Assembly (NCBI GenBank): GCA_030666935.1
Contig: DAOUWX010000001.1
Location: 1-43,142, forward strand
Length of the DNA: 43,142 nt
Direction: 5' to 3'
From: Atribacterota bacterium
Lineage (GTDB): Bacteria > Atribacterota > Phoenicimicrobiia > Phoenicimicrobiales > Phoenicimicrobiaceae
Positions 25,535 through 32,428 of this stretch are shown one piece after another. The notes beneath the pieces are model-generated. The model made no database searches. It was not told the DNA's origin and worked only from the letters and a program-made list of their open reading frames with translations. The position numbers were made by a program, and so were the translations under genes. The number at the start of each line of letters is the position of its first letter. Position 1 is the first letter of the stretch.

Positions 25535-25690
25535 AAAATCCTTCTTTTTTGGGAAAATAATTTGTAAAAGAAAAAGCCCTTCAGCAAATGCTAAAGGGCT
25601 TGAAAATGTCTGGCTCCCCCTATTGGAAAGCTTTAGAACTTTTAAGGGAAGTATTACAACTGAAAATATTAGATTAAATCAGTTAATTCT
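25535..25690 (-). repeat. Accessory-region repeat, copy 4
   Basis: Full copy. Terminator hairpin AGCCCTT/AAGGGCT at 25574-25601, GGGGGAGCC box at 25613-25621, TTCTAAAGCTTTCC version of the inner palindrome as in copy 2, and the TAATCTAATATTTTC block at its right end. It lies just upstream of the riboswitch leader. Confidence 0.85.
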
Positions 25691-25739
25691 TAATTATTAG
25701 GGGTAATATTTAACAATTAGAATTTGTAAAATATATATA

Positions 25740-25823
25740 AAAAAGCCCTTCAGCAAAATGTCGAAGGGTTGATTATTGTCTTGCTCCCCAGACAGGACGA
25801 TTTTCACAACTTTTGTATAAATG
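25740..25823 (-). repeat. Diverged copy of the repeat, adjacent to copy 4
   Basis: A hairpin (AACCCTTCGACA with TGCTGAAGGGCT, 25771-25743) is followed by six T on the minus strand and preceded by CCTGTCTGGGGAGC, closer to a real tRNA 3' end than the other copies. Its outer block (CACAACTTTTGTATAAATG) recurs near 18.8 kb. With copy 4 it gives two repeat units about 100 bp apart, as if one segment between them had been lost. Confidence 0.7.
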
Positions 25824-26330
25824 ATAACCATAAAATTTGCCAACATTAATATACATTTTCGACACAAAAACCTAGATCTTTTTTACAGTAGATTTTAACC
25901 AAATGTATATGCTCTTACAAGGGTTTTCTCGGTATGCAAGTTTTTCTGGTATAAAGTATTACCTCTCTTAAACTACCCCCAGATTTCCATTGTAATAAGG
26001 TCTTTTTTTCTCTAAATTCCTTGTTGAAAGGGGTACTTTTTCTACTATTATATCCTGTATATTAAAGTTTCTTAAAATATCCTCAAATCTCTAAAATTTA
26101 TACCCTAAAATCAAAAATTTTCCTTTTTATATACTATATAATTTATCCTAAATTAGAATTAACCTTGAACGTATTACAGGAATTAGTTAATTTATTTACT
26201 TCGTCATTATTTAATGGTTCTCTTTTGTATTGGTAGGGCATAAATTTTCTCCTAAAAAGAAGCTGCCGAAGCAATCTGGGCGAAGCATCGCAAACACGCT
26301 GTTAGCTGAAATACGACAATTTTTTCAGAA
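25824..26330. other. Non-coding stretch
   Basis: I see no gene here. It is AT-rich with a few pyrimidine-rich runs. The only recognisable item is a short fragment resembling the REP-like element (26259-26292). Confidence 0.45.
26259..26292. repeat. Fragment of the REP-like element
   Basis: CAGATTGCTTCGGCAGCTTC (minus strand) resembles the GAGATTGCTTCGTC end of the element at 7031-7093. Only part is kept and the palindromes are broken. Confidence 0.4.
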
Positions 26331-26782
26331 CTAAAAAATTGGGAACGATAATCCAATCGATACCCCTATAGGCAAACCTACCGAAATACTAAACCCATTT
26401 GCCCCTATTTTCTTGGCTAAGGAATTTAAAACAAATTTAATCTTATTAATCCATTTTTCAAGTCTACAAATAATGGATGGTAACTTAACCGCCCCTGCAT
26501 TGAGAAATGAAGTTAACCGTAACATTGCTACAAATGCAGAGTCAGGTTTATCCTCTTCAATTAATCTTTTAATTTGTTCAAGTTTCTCCTCCATGAACTG
26601 GTCAATATTTTCATTGATTACTTGAGCCATATCGATGGTCATTTCTCCTGTAAATTCCCATTCTTCTAATACTGAGTAAACCTCCAAAGCAGGTTGTTCA
26701 CTGGGTCCAACTGTCATTGGAAAACAAAAATTAGCAAAATAGTGAGAAAAACGAGAAACAAATAATCTTTTTTCAGTTTCAT
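26331..26782 (-). pseudogene. Frameshifted secreted protein
   Basis: Two frames look like one broken gene. From ATG 26782, behind a strong GAGGAGGA ribosome site, runs a classic signal peptide (MKLKKDYLFLVFLTILLIFV) that hits TGA at 26714. The mature part continues in another frame from 26717 (PMTVGPSEQPALEVYS and on) for 128 residues to 26331. Losing one base in the TTTTTGTTTT run would join them into about 150 residues. The mature part has a helical middle (FMEEKLEQIKRLIEEDKPD) and a glycine-rich end (SVGLPIGVSIGLSFPIF). Either a real mutation, a sequencing error in the T-run, or slippage. Family not recognised. Confidence 0.65.
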
Positions 26783-27019
26783 AATAATCCTCCTCGTATA
26801 ATATATTTATAATAATTAAATATTCAATATATAGAAGGGATGTCTTTATCTTAAAATTTCCTTTTGAAAATTAATCCTAAGACAGCTCTTGACATATTAC
26901 CGCATCACTTTTATTTTAATTCAGTTCATTTAAATAAATAAGTATTTCAGCTAACTTGTTTATATCTGAACATGTTCGAAATATTCTTACTTTTTTTAGT
27001 TTAGTTTTTATATAAAGAG

Positions 27020-27099
27020 TTGTCAATAATTATTAAAAAGACGTCAAAATGGCGTAGCTTAGTAATTTAAAATATAAGTAAAATAAGGATTTTAATTTA
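27020..27099. repeat. Direct repeat B, copy 1
   Basis: TTGTCAATAATTATTAAAAA followed by a GACG/CGT mini-hairpin and, 40 bp on, AAAATAAGGATTTTA. It matches 29248-29327 in the same orientation at most positions. The pair bounds the two-gene unit 27369-28297 and repeat copy 5. Confidence 0.75.
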
Positions 27100-27115
27100 A
27101 GGAAAAGTATTAAAT

Positions 27116-27140
27116 GTCGCCCTTTTATACAGAAGGCGAC
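27116..27140. terminator. Hairpin, possible terminator of the two-gene unit
   Basis: GTCGCC (27116-27121) pairs with GGCGAC (27135-27140), perhaps extended by CTT/AAG-like pairs. The following bases are A-rich on the plus strand and only weakly T-rich on the minus strand, so a terminator role for the minus-strand genes is possible but not strong. Confidence 0.4.
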
Positions 27141-27368
27141 AAAAAATAATTATAGACCGACTAAAATAATCTAAGAGTTATAAAATAAATTTTAATAGCA
27201 TTTATATTATACTTACAATATGAAGTAAGAGGGAGGATGTCTTAGACACCCCCCCCTTTTTTTGAACTTACTTAAGGCAATCTTATGTAGTAAATAGAGA
27301 TCCTCGATAAGTTGCACGGCTGGTTTCTTTAATCATCTTTTTTAATTCGTCAATTGGCATTAATTGAG

Positions 27369-28025
27369 TTATTTATCTTTCTTTTGCATGTGAATTTTAA
27401 GCAGATCATCTACAACAGCCACATTGATGTCCGCCTCATCAGCAGCTTTCACCAAGGCTTCCACGCTGATACCTTTTTTTTCACAGAATTGACTTACAAA
27501 TTCATTGGACAGTGGGACTGGCATTTCCAGTGTATTCTGTAACCAATGAACAAGGATATATCTCTCATCTTGTTTTGACAGTTCACTAAAGGAGAATATC
27601 TTATCTAATTCTTCCATCATAAGGACACCGTGTTTTCGTAGAAACCTCTGAAGCTTCCCTTGGCATGAAATATGAATACCTTTTGACATCTCGCATATTG
27701 CAAGTATACAGGCTTTGGCAACTTTCTCTTCAAAGCCATTGTGAACCAGAAGTTGACGTATAAGTGAAGCTAGGTTATCACCTTTTCCACCCTTACCCCC
27801 TATCAATTGTGCCTCTGCAAGGCTCTGTACATCGAAAAGATTTAGGCCGGCCATGCACGAAACTATATTACGAATGATAACCTCGTCGCCACTTGTAATT
27901 TTCTGTAAAATGCAATAACAAAGTTCACTTAGTCTATCCCTCTCATCCTCCCAATTGTAAATCTCAGGGAGATCAGCTCTATGCTTTCTATAGACTTCGC
28001 TTAGAACTTCACGTAATTTTTTCAT
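27369..28025 (-). CDS. Hypothetical protein, 218 aa
   Basis: I do not recognise it. It is soluble, mostly helical by composition, with a cysteine in LSELCYCILQK, a GGKGGKGD glycine loop near residue 80, and a C-terminal EALVKAADEADINVAVVDDL segment. The frame begins 13 codons earlier, but GGAGGGTC before ATG 28025 fixes the start. It follows the glycine-rich small protein by 14 bp, so the two are one transcription unit. Confidence 0.7.
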   Translation of the reverse strand: MKKLREVLSEVYRKHRADLPEIYNWEDERDRLSELCYCILQKITSGDEVIIRNIVSCMAGLNLFDVQSLAEAQLIGGKGGKGDNLASLIRQLLVHNGFEEKVAKACILAICEMSKGIHISCQGKLQRFLRKHGVLMMEELDKIFSFSELSKQDERYILVHWLQNTLEMPVPLSNEFVSQFCEKKGISVEALVKAADEADINVAVVDDLLKIHMQKKDK

Positions 28026-28039
28026 TATTAGACCCTCCT

Positions 28040-28297
28040 TTATAAGTGTCGGTGTATCCACCATTTTAGCGACCGTGGTGAACGATTAGCTGCAGCAGTA
28101 GAAATAGAATTGGACCATCCGAACCTCTGATCAAGGCGTGTGCCGACTCCCCATCCAATCCGAAATGCTGTTATACCTGCCCCAATTGCTCCGAGTCCTC
28201 GAGCTGGACCCAACAATCCTGTAGGACGGTAAGGACCTATAAGTCGTGGACCAAACGGGGCACCGGTTGGAGATCTGGTAAATAGGGGTGATGTCAT
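28040..28297 (-). CDS. Small Gly/Pro/Arg-rich protein, 85 aa
   Basis: Starts at ATG 28297 behind a strong GGAGGGGG site; a longer start is less likely. The N-terminal half is proline- and arginine-rich (TGAPFGPRLIGPYRPTGLLG). The middle is a glycine-zipper-like segment (GLGAIGAGITAFRIGWGVG). The end is Ser/Arg/Trp-rich (RSPRSLKWWIHRHL). The pattern recalls membrane-active peptides or small pore-forming proteins but matches no family I know. It is coupled to the 218-residue protein. Confidence 0.65.
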   Translation of the reverse strand: MTSPLFTRSPTGAPFGPRLIGPYRPTGLLGPARGLGAIGAGITAFRIGWGVGTRLDQRFGWSNSISTAAANRSPRSLKWWIHRHL

Positions 28298-28879
28298 ATT
28301 ATACCCCCTCCTTTCTTTTCTTATAATAAACATATTTCTCAATTAGTATGATTTTATTATAAAATCACCTCCTCCCTATCAGCCAAAGGGATACTATTAA
28401 TAATACCATTATTTCAATTTTTTAAATCAATTTGTGTTTGATTCTCTCGCTTGATCAAGTGAAGCCATATTTTTAAACTAATTATTTTTTGAAACTTTTA
28501 ACCTTTGTTGTATATAAATAGACTAAATATTTATTCATAAAAGACTATATGGAATGATTTTTTAGGGAACATCAACTAAAATATGGTTAATGTAAAAGTA
28601 GAAACATTGAAGGGGGACTAATCTTATTATTATCTTTGATCATAAATTATAGGAATATTTTCTATAAAATAATGGTTTAAAAAAGTCTGATATAACATTT
28701 AATTAGTTACAAAAATTAAATTTATATTTAGTGGAGTATCCTCCTTGACAAAACAATAAATAACTTTTTAAGTAAATTACGTAAATCATTTCCAAAGAAC
28801 TAGGAATTATCCCTTCGAACCTTTAAAGCATAAATATTAACTTAAACTATCTTTATTTATTATATACTACATTTTTATT

Positions 28880-28997
28880 AAAAATCCTTCTTTTTCTGGA
28901 AAATAATTTACAAAATAAAAAGCCCTTCAGCTTGATTGCCAAAGGGCTGGAAATTGTCAGCTCCCCCTATTGGACACGTTCAGAACTTTTTGTTGGG
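28880..28997 (-). repeat. Accessory-region repeat, copy 5 (3' part cut off)
   Basis: Hairpin AGCCCTT/AAGGGCT at 28921-28948, GGGGGAGC box at 28959-28967 and the ACGTTCAGAACTTTT segment, after which homology stops at 28990. The outer TAATCTAATATTTTC block is missing, so another insertion joins here. Its tail (28840-28880) is the best match to the isolated partial copy at 10.8 kb. Confidence 0.82.
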
Positions 28998-29024
28998 GTG
29001 AGATTATAGAAGAATTACAAAACA

Positions 29025-29081
29025 CCTATAAACTAAAGGAGTTTATTAATCTTCATGTTAGTGTTCCAAATAACATCTAGT
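29025..29081. repeat. Direct repeat C, copy 1
   Basis: A 57-bp stretch (CCTATAAACTAAAGGAGTTT, then TTAATCTTC, TGTTAG, GTTCCAAATAA) that recurs at 30203-30259 in the same orientation with about ten differences. The pair brackets the methyltransferase gene. Confidence 0.8.
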
Positions 29082-29247
29082 GTCACGTCACATAACATAC
29101 GTCGGATAAAGTCGTTTTAGTTTTATCCGAGCTTTATTCGTTGTAAACTGCCAATTGATTTTTGCATTCAGGTTATTCCTATGATTCTGTCAGGCATCAG
29201 TCTCTCTTCTGATTACTGAAATATTATCAATTCTTCTGTTTAGACAT

Positions 29248-29327
29248 TGTCAATATTTATAAGAAAAGACGCCAAGAGGGCGTAAACATATAATCTGAAA
29301 TACATATAAAATAAGGATTTTATTTTT
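29248..29327. repeat. Direct repeat B, copy 2
   Basis: TTGTCAATATTTATAAGAAA, a GACGCC/GGGCGT mini-hairpin and AAAATAAGGATTTTA. Matches 27020-27099. It lies immediately downstream of the methyltransferase stop. Confidence 0.75.
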
Positions 29328-29366
29328 TAGGAGAACAAAGAATATCATAAATATTCAATTCTTTAT

Positions 29367-30158
29367 TTATAAAGCTTTAAGTATATAATACAAGTTGCCT
29401 AATTCTCCACTTATATGAGTGTCTAAAGGGATTTGATTTAACTTTTCATCATATACTGCTTCCAATTTAAATTTTTTTGATTTGCAAATAAGATTTTTTA
29501 AATCTTCAAAAAACCAAAGTCTTAATACATGATGTTCTTCCAAAATAATATGTCTGCCTTTATCATTAATTTCCATTTTGCAAAGCTCAAAACTAATCTT
29601 CTCTTGCTTATCTTGTTTTTCAACGCCCCATATAGTTTTTATTTGAATTCCTTCTCTTTCCGTGATCCATTCTTCCTCTTCATGAGGATTTAATCTATCC
29701 CAGGCACAGGAAAGATGAATAATGTAAATTCCATTCCTCTTTATTGAATCCCCGATATTATAAAAATGGGTTATTATGTCATCATCATACAAAAGGTAGC
29801 CTACACTATTTATTGAATTGATAGCTGCATCAAACTTGGTTTTAAATCTTATTGACTTCATATCCCCTGTTATCACTTTGGCCATATTTTGTAATTTTGA
29901 CTCTATTATTCTCTTTTTTGCATAAGCTACCATTTGAGAATTATTATCATATCCTGTCATATGATATCCATATTTTGGTAAATCAACTATAAATCGCCCA
30001 GTTCCACATGCGGGCTCTAAAATATTCTTTACCTTGAAAGGAGTATGTCTCTTGAAAAGCTCGCGAAATATTGTAGTTTCCCGAGAAATATCCCATGAAA
30101 AAGCAATATCATAGTATTTTGGAAGATTATATAATTTTTCTTTCATTAATTTTATCAA
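29367..30158 (-). CDS. Class I SAM-dependent methyltransferase
   Basis: A 263-residue Rossmann methyltransferase. Motif I is EPACGTGRFIVDLPKYG (about residues 47-63), followed by the acidic TGYDNNSQM and a motif II/III region ITGDMKSIRF and FDAAINSINSVGYL. Target unknown; the C-terminal half resembles small-molecule methyltransferases. The longest frame starts at TTG 30158; an alternative ATG four codons later (30146) is better spaced from GAGG. It is bracketed by direct repeat C, which suggests it moves as a single-gene cassette. Confidence 0.85.
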   Translation of the reverse strand: MIKLMKEKLYNLPKYYDIAFSWDISRETTIFRELFKRHTPFKVKNILEPACGTGRFIVDLPKYGYHMTGYDNNSQMVAYAKKRIIESKLQNMAKVITGDMKSIRFKTKFDAAINSINSVGYLLYDDDIITHFYNIGDSIKRNGIYIIHLSCAWDRLNPHEEEEWITEREGIQIKTIWGVEKQDKQEKISFELCKMEINDKGRHIILEEHHVLRLWFFEDLKNLICKSKKFKLEAVYDEKLNQIPLDTHISGELGNLYYILKAL

Positions 30159-30202
30159 ACCTCATAAATCATTCTATTTTTGAAATAATTCCAATAAAAA
30201 AT

Positions 30203-30259
30203 CCCTTAAACTAAAGGAGTTAATTAATCTTCCTGTTAGAGTTCCAAATAATGTGTAGT
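30203..30259. repeat. Direct repeat C, copy 2
   Basis: CCCTTAAACTAAAGGAGTTA then TTAATCTTCCTGTTAGAG and TTCCAAATAATGTGTAGT. Second copy, 45 bp upstream of the methyltransferase start. About 1.2 kb separates the two copies. Confidence 0.8.
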
Positions 30260-30397
30260 TAAATATAAGTCCTTACTTATCAATGAAATTATACCCCTGC
30301 TCTTATTCTAACTTAAAATAGTGCTTTTGTTAAAGGGGAGCAGTATATTAACCTTATTATTGACTTATTGTATATCTCAAAATTTGTAAATATTATA

Positions 30398-30868
30398 TCA
30401 GCATTTATATTCCATCTTTATAAATTCATCACTACCTATCAAAGTATCCTTTTGGTAAACATCTGTTATTTCAAATCCAGCCTTTTCATAACATTTGATT
30501 GCTCGTTTATTGAAAGAACGGACTTCTAAAGCAATCTTTTTATTGTCATACCTCTTTTTACCCTCATTTTTTAGCAGTTCCATAATGATATTGCCTAAAC
30601 CTTGCCCACATAATGATGGCTTTAATCCCAATCCAACTAAAACAAAATCCTTATTTTCTACAAATCTTATATATCCACATAAACTATTATTCTCATCAAT
30701 AAGAGCAGTAAATTCATTCTTTCTTTTCTCCTCTATTGTTATCCCCCATCTTTGTTGGTTTAGAGTATCCCAATCCGGATAATTATAAATAGAATAAATT
30801 TCTTCGTATTTCCAACAACATATTTGTCTTGCATGATCTTCAGTTAAAATTTCTAATCTTAAATCCAT
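30398..30868 (-). CDS. GNAT-family N-acetyltransferase
   Basis: A 156-residue acetyl-CoA-dependent acetyltransferase. The acetyl-CoA pyrophosphate loop GLKPSLCGQGLGNII (about residues 77-91) and the RAIKCYEKAGFEI segment near the C-terminus are diagnostic. It begins RLEILTEDHARQICCWKYEE, as in RimJ/RimL-like and antibiotic-acetylating members. Substrate unknown. It is a stand-alone minus-strand gene next to the nucleosidase. Confidence 0.87.
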   Translation of the reverse strand: MDLRLEILTEDHARQICCWKYEEIYSIYNYPDWDTLNQQRWGITIEEKRKNEFTALIDENNSLCGYIRFVENKDFVLVGLGLKPSLCGQGLGNIIMELLKNEGKKRYDNKKIALEVRSFNKRAIKCYEKAGFEITDVYQKDTLIGSDEFIKMEYKC

Positions 30869-30904
30869 TGCTTATCGCTTGCTTTCTTTATAATATAAAT
30901 AAAA

Positions 30905-31630
30905 TCAAATTTTATTGACCCAACCTTCGAAAATGAATTTATTTAATGCCTTAAACATAATTTCAAGTGCCTTTTTCCAACTTGCGTTTAAATTATCCTT
31001 CATCTCTTCATCGGCATTATCTGTTATCACCCGAAAAGAAAAGCTTTTTATCTCATTTAGTTGTGCTGTCTTTAAGACCGCTGATGTTTCCCAATTGCAT
31101 GCTGTTGCACCTAATTTATGGTTTAACTCTTGACGAAGCTCTTTATTGTTTACATCCTTTTCCCCACTGGCAATATTACCAACCCTTATTGTAGTTCCCA
31201 TATTTTCCTTAGCCCAATTTGAAAATTCTTTTAGTACTTCTTTAGAAAAAACTTTATTAAGTACTGTACTTGTCTTTAAATCATCGGGCATTTTAGCTAA
31301 TTTATCTGTTGGACAGACATCGTATTCAAATGAATGCTTGCCGCAGATGATATCATAAAGATTTACGTCAACAGATAATGAACCGGAAGCACCAACATCA
31401 AATACAAAGTCAGGTTCAAACTTATCAATAATCAATTGTGTTGCTGAAGCGCAGTGTATTTTCCCTGGACCTGCTTTTATAGCTATTACTTCTACATCTT
31501 TTTCTCTTCTAGATGAAATTAACCTTCCTGCTAATTCAGTTTCATTATGTAATTTTAATATCTCCTTGCAACTCTGATATTCGATATCGCAAGGACATAT
31601 AATACCAATTCTAACTAATGAATTAATCAT
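30905..31630 (-). CDS. Nucleoside phosphorylase / MTA-SAH nucleosidase-like protein
   Basis: A 241-residue member of the PNP/UDP superfamily. Family marks are RIGIICPCDIEY at the start, FVFDVGASGSLS (the GxAG-type loop, about residues 75-86), CNWETSAVLKTA in place of the usual EMEGAA with the glutamate kept, and RVITDNADE carrying the catalytic aspartate. Because the EMEG motif is altered, substrate range may differ from typical MtnN. The gene lies 36 bp upstream of the acetyltransferase gene and may be cotranscribed with it. Enzymes of this family also occur in stress and defence settings; no partner indicates that here. Confidence 0.82.
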   Translation of the reverse strand: MINSLVRIGIICPCDIEYQSCKEILKLHNETELAGRLISSRREKDVEVIAIKAGPGKIHCASATQLIIDKFEPDFVFDVGASGSLSVDVNLYDIICGKHSFEYDVCPTDKLAKMPDDLKTSTVLNKVFSKEVLKEFSNWAKENMGTTIRVGNIASGEKDVNNKELRQELNHKLGATACNWETSAVLKTAQLNEIKSFSFRVITDNADEEMKDNLNASWKKALEIMFKALNKFIFEGWVNKI

Positions 31631-31681
31631 AAAATTACTTCACCTCAGATTTACCTTTAATAATACGAACCACGTTCTTAA

Positions 31682-31750
31682 ATGTGTCAGGGGAACGGTT
31701 CTTTAATACACTTCAGGGAAAACATGGGGTCGGGCCTTCATATTTGTCAT
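31682..31750. repeat. REP/RAYT-type element remnant
   Basis: GTGTCAGGGGAACGGTTCTT followed by CAGGGAAAACATGGGGTCGGG and CCTTCATATTTGTCA. Such GTGTCAGGGGAACGGTTCT and GGGGTCAGGCCTTGATATTTG-like blocks are, from memory, found around Y1-transposase-linked REP elements of Gram-positive anaerobes. No transposase is present. Family assignment is tentative. Confidence 0.45.
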
Positions 31751-31837
31751 AATTAATTACTTAAAAGAAACTTTTTGAATTATTATAAAATAATAATCAC
31801 AAAATTGTTTATAATTAGACATTACGGTAAATTTTTC

Positions 31838-31907
31838 AAAAAACCTTCTTTTTTTGAAAGATAATTAAAAAAAACAAAAAGCCCTTCAGCAAAAAGCCAA
31901 AGGGCTG
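31838..31907 (-). repeat. Accessory-region repeat, copy 6 (terminator part)
   Basis: Hairpin AGCCCTTTGGC/GCTGAAGGGCT (31906-31880) followed on the minus strand by TTTTTGTTTTTTTTAATTAT and AAAAAAAGAAGGTTTTTT. It is the same terminator-plus-tail as in the other copies, but here it is attached to a genuine tRNA 3' end. Confidence 0.85.
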
Positions 31908-31917
31908 GAAATTGACA

Positions 31918-31950
31918 AGCTCCCCGGGTAGGATTCGAACCTACAACCCT
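31918..31950 (-). tRNA. tRNA-Asn 3'-end fragment
   Basis: Minus strand: T-arm GTAGG-TTCGAAT-CCTAC (31944-31928) followed by CCGGGGA and discriminator G (31927-31920), then CTT. The AGGGTT variable stretch precedes. T-stem pairing is perfect and the sequence is that of the last third of a bacterial tRNA-Asn (acceptor partner would be TCCCCGG). No D-arm, anticodon arm or 5' acceptor is found upstream within 150 bp, so this is not a working gene but the remnant left by site-specific insertion in a tRNA gene. Confidence 0.85.
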
Positions 31951-32191
31951 CTTTTAGCAAGCCTCTATTTATTTATCAATAAATCGTTTCGTATTGCGTA
32001 TCGAGTATCGCGTGAAGAAAAAGAACTCGATAAAAAAGAAGATAGAAAAACAAAAGCAATAAATATTCTTTCCTCCTTTCTTACTACCCCACTAAAGTTT
32101 ACACTAACAATTTCCTACTTCACTAACAAATTAAAAGTAGACTCTTAAGAATAACCTAAAATTGTAATAATATAGAGTCGGAAAATAATGC

Positions 32192-32238
32192 TTGACGAAA
32201 TTACAAAAGTATTATATTATTTATATTAATATAATACT
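32192..32238 (+). promoter_or_regulatory. Promoter and inverted-repeat operator of the xylose regulon
   Basis: -35 TTGACG (32192-32197), 17-bp spacer, -10 TATTAT (32215-32220). A perfect 12-bp inverted repeat, AGTATTATATTA (32208-32219) and TAATATAATACT (32227-32238) with 7 bp between, covers the -10 and start site. This fits the operator of a ROK-type xylose repressor such as the one encoded at 39086-40264. The leader to the first ATG would be about 200 nt. Confidence 0.6.
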
Positions 32239-32428
32239 TAATTTAAGTAATATAAAAAGCCTTCTTAAAAAATATCTTAGATTGCATAATTCTAAAAATG
32301 CACCCGCTAGTAACTACAAAACGGTAAAAAAGAGACGAACCATACAGACTTCAGAGAAAAAGAGAGATAAAGAATGTCTTTTTCTAAATTTATTTTAATA
32401 ACTATTTAATTATACAAGGAGTAAAAAA

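Larger units (their letters stand above)
26783..27368. other. Intergenic region with repeat B copy and a hairpin
   Basis: No gene is seen. It contains direct repeat B (27020-27099) and a GTCGCC/GGCGAC hairpin (27116-27140). A CCCCCCCC run at 27248-27257 sits close to the two-gene unit. Confidence 0.5.
28298..29366. other. Long spacer with three repeat families
   Basis: No gene is seen in about 1.07 kb. The stretch holds repeat copy 5 (28880-28997), direct repeat C copy 1 (29025-29081) and direct repeat B copy 2 (29248-29327), placed one after another. 28298-28850 is AT-rich and featureless to my eye. Confidence 0.55.
31631..32191. other. Junction between accessory region and xylose regulon
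   Basis: No gene is seen. It contains a REP-like block, repeat copy 6 and the tRNA-Asn 3' fragment. The following 32000-32160 has short GCGTATCGAGTATCGCG-type repeats and otherwise plain AT-rich DNA. Confidence 0.6.

Noticed and set aside
25282..25587. A 101-codon minus-strand open frame
   Set aside because: It runs across the conserved glycine riboswitch and repeat copy 4, and its C-terminal part is just the aptamer read as codons.
16802..31950. The regularly spaced repeats as a CRISPR array
   Set aside because: Spacing is kilobases, not 30-40 bp, units are over 100 bp and hold a terminator, and no cas gene is present.
16802..31950. A classical integron with attC sites
   Set aside because: The repeats lack the paired R/L boxes with GTTRRRY core, and no intI is present; only the cassette-like layout is similar.
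31912..32148. A 78-codon plus-strand open frame
   Set aside because: It begins on the complement of the tRNA fragment and repeat; the RIRTYNPLLA-like start is the well-known false translation of a tRNA 3' end.
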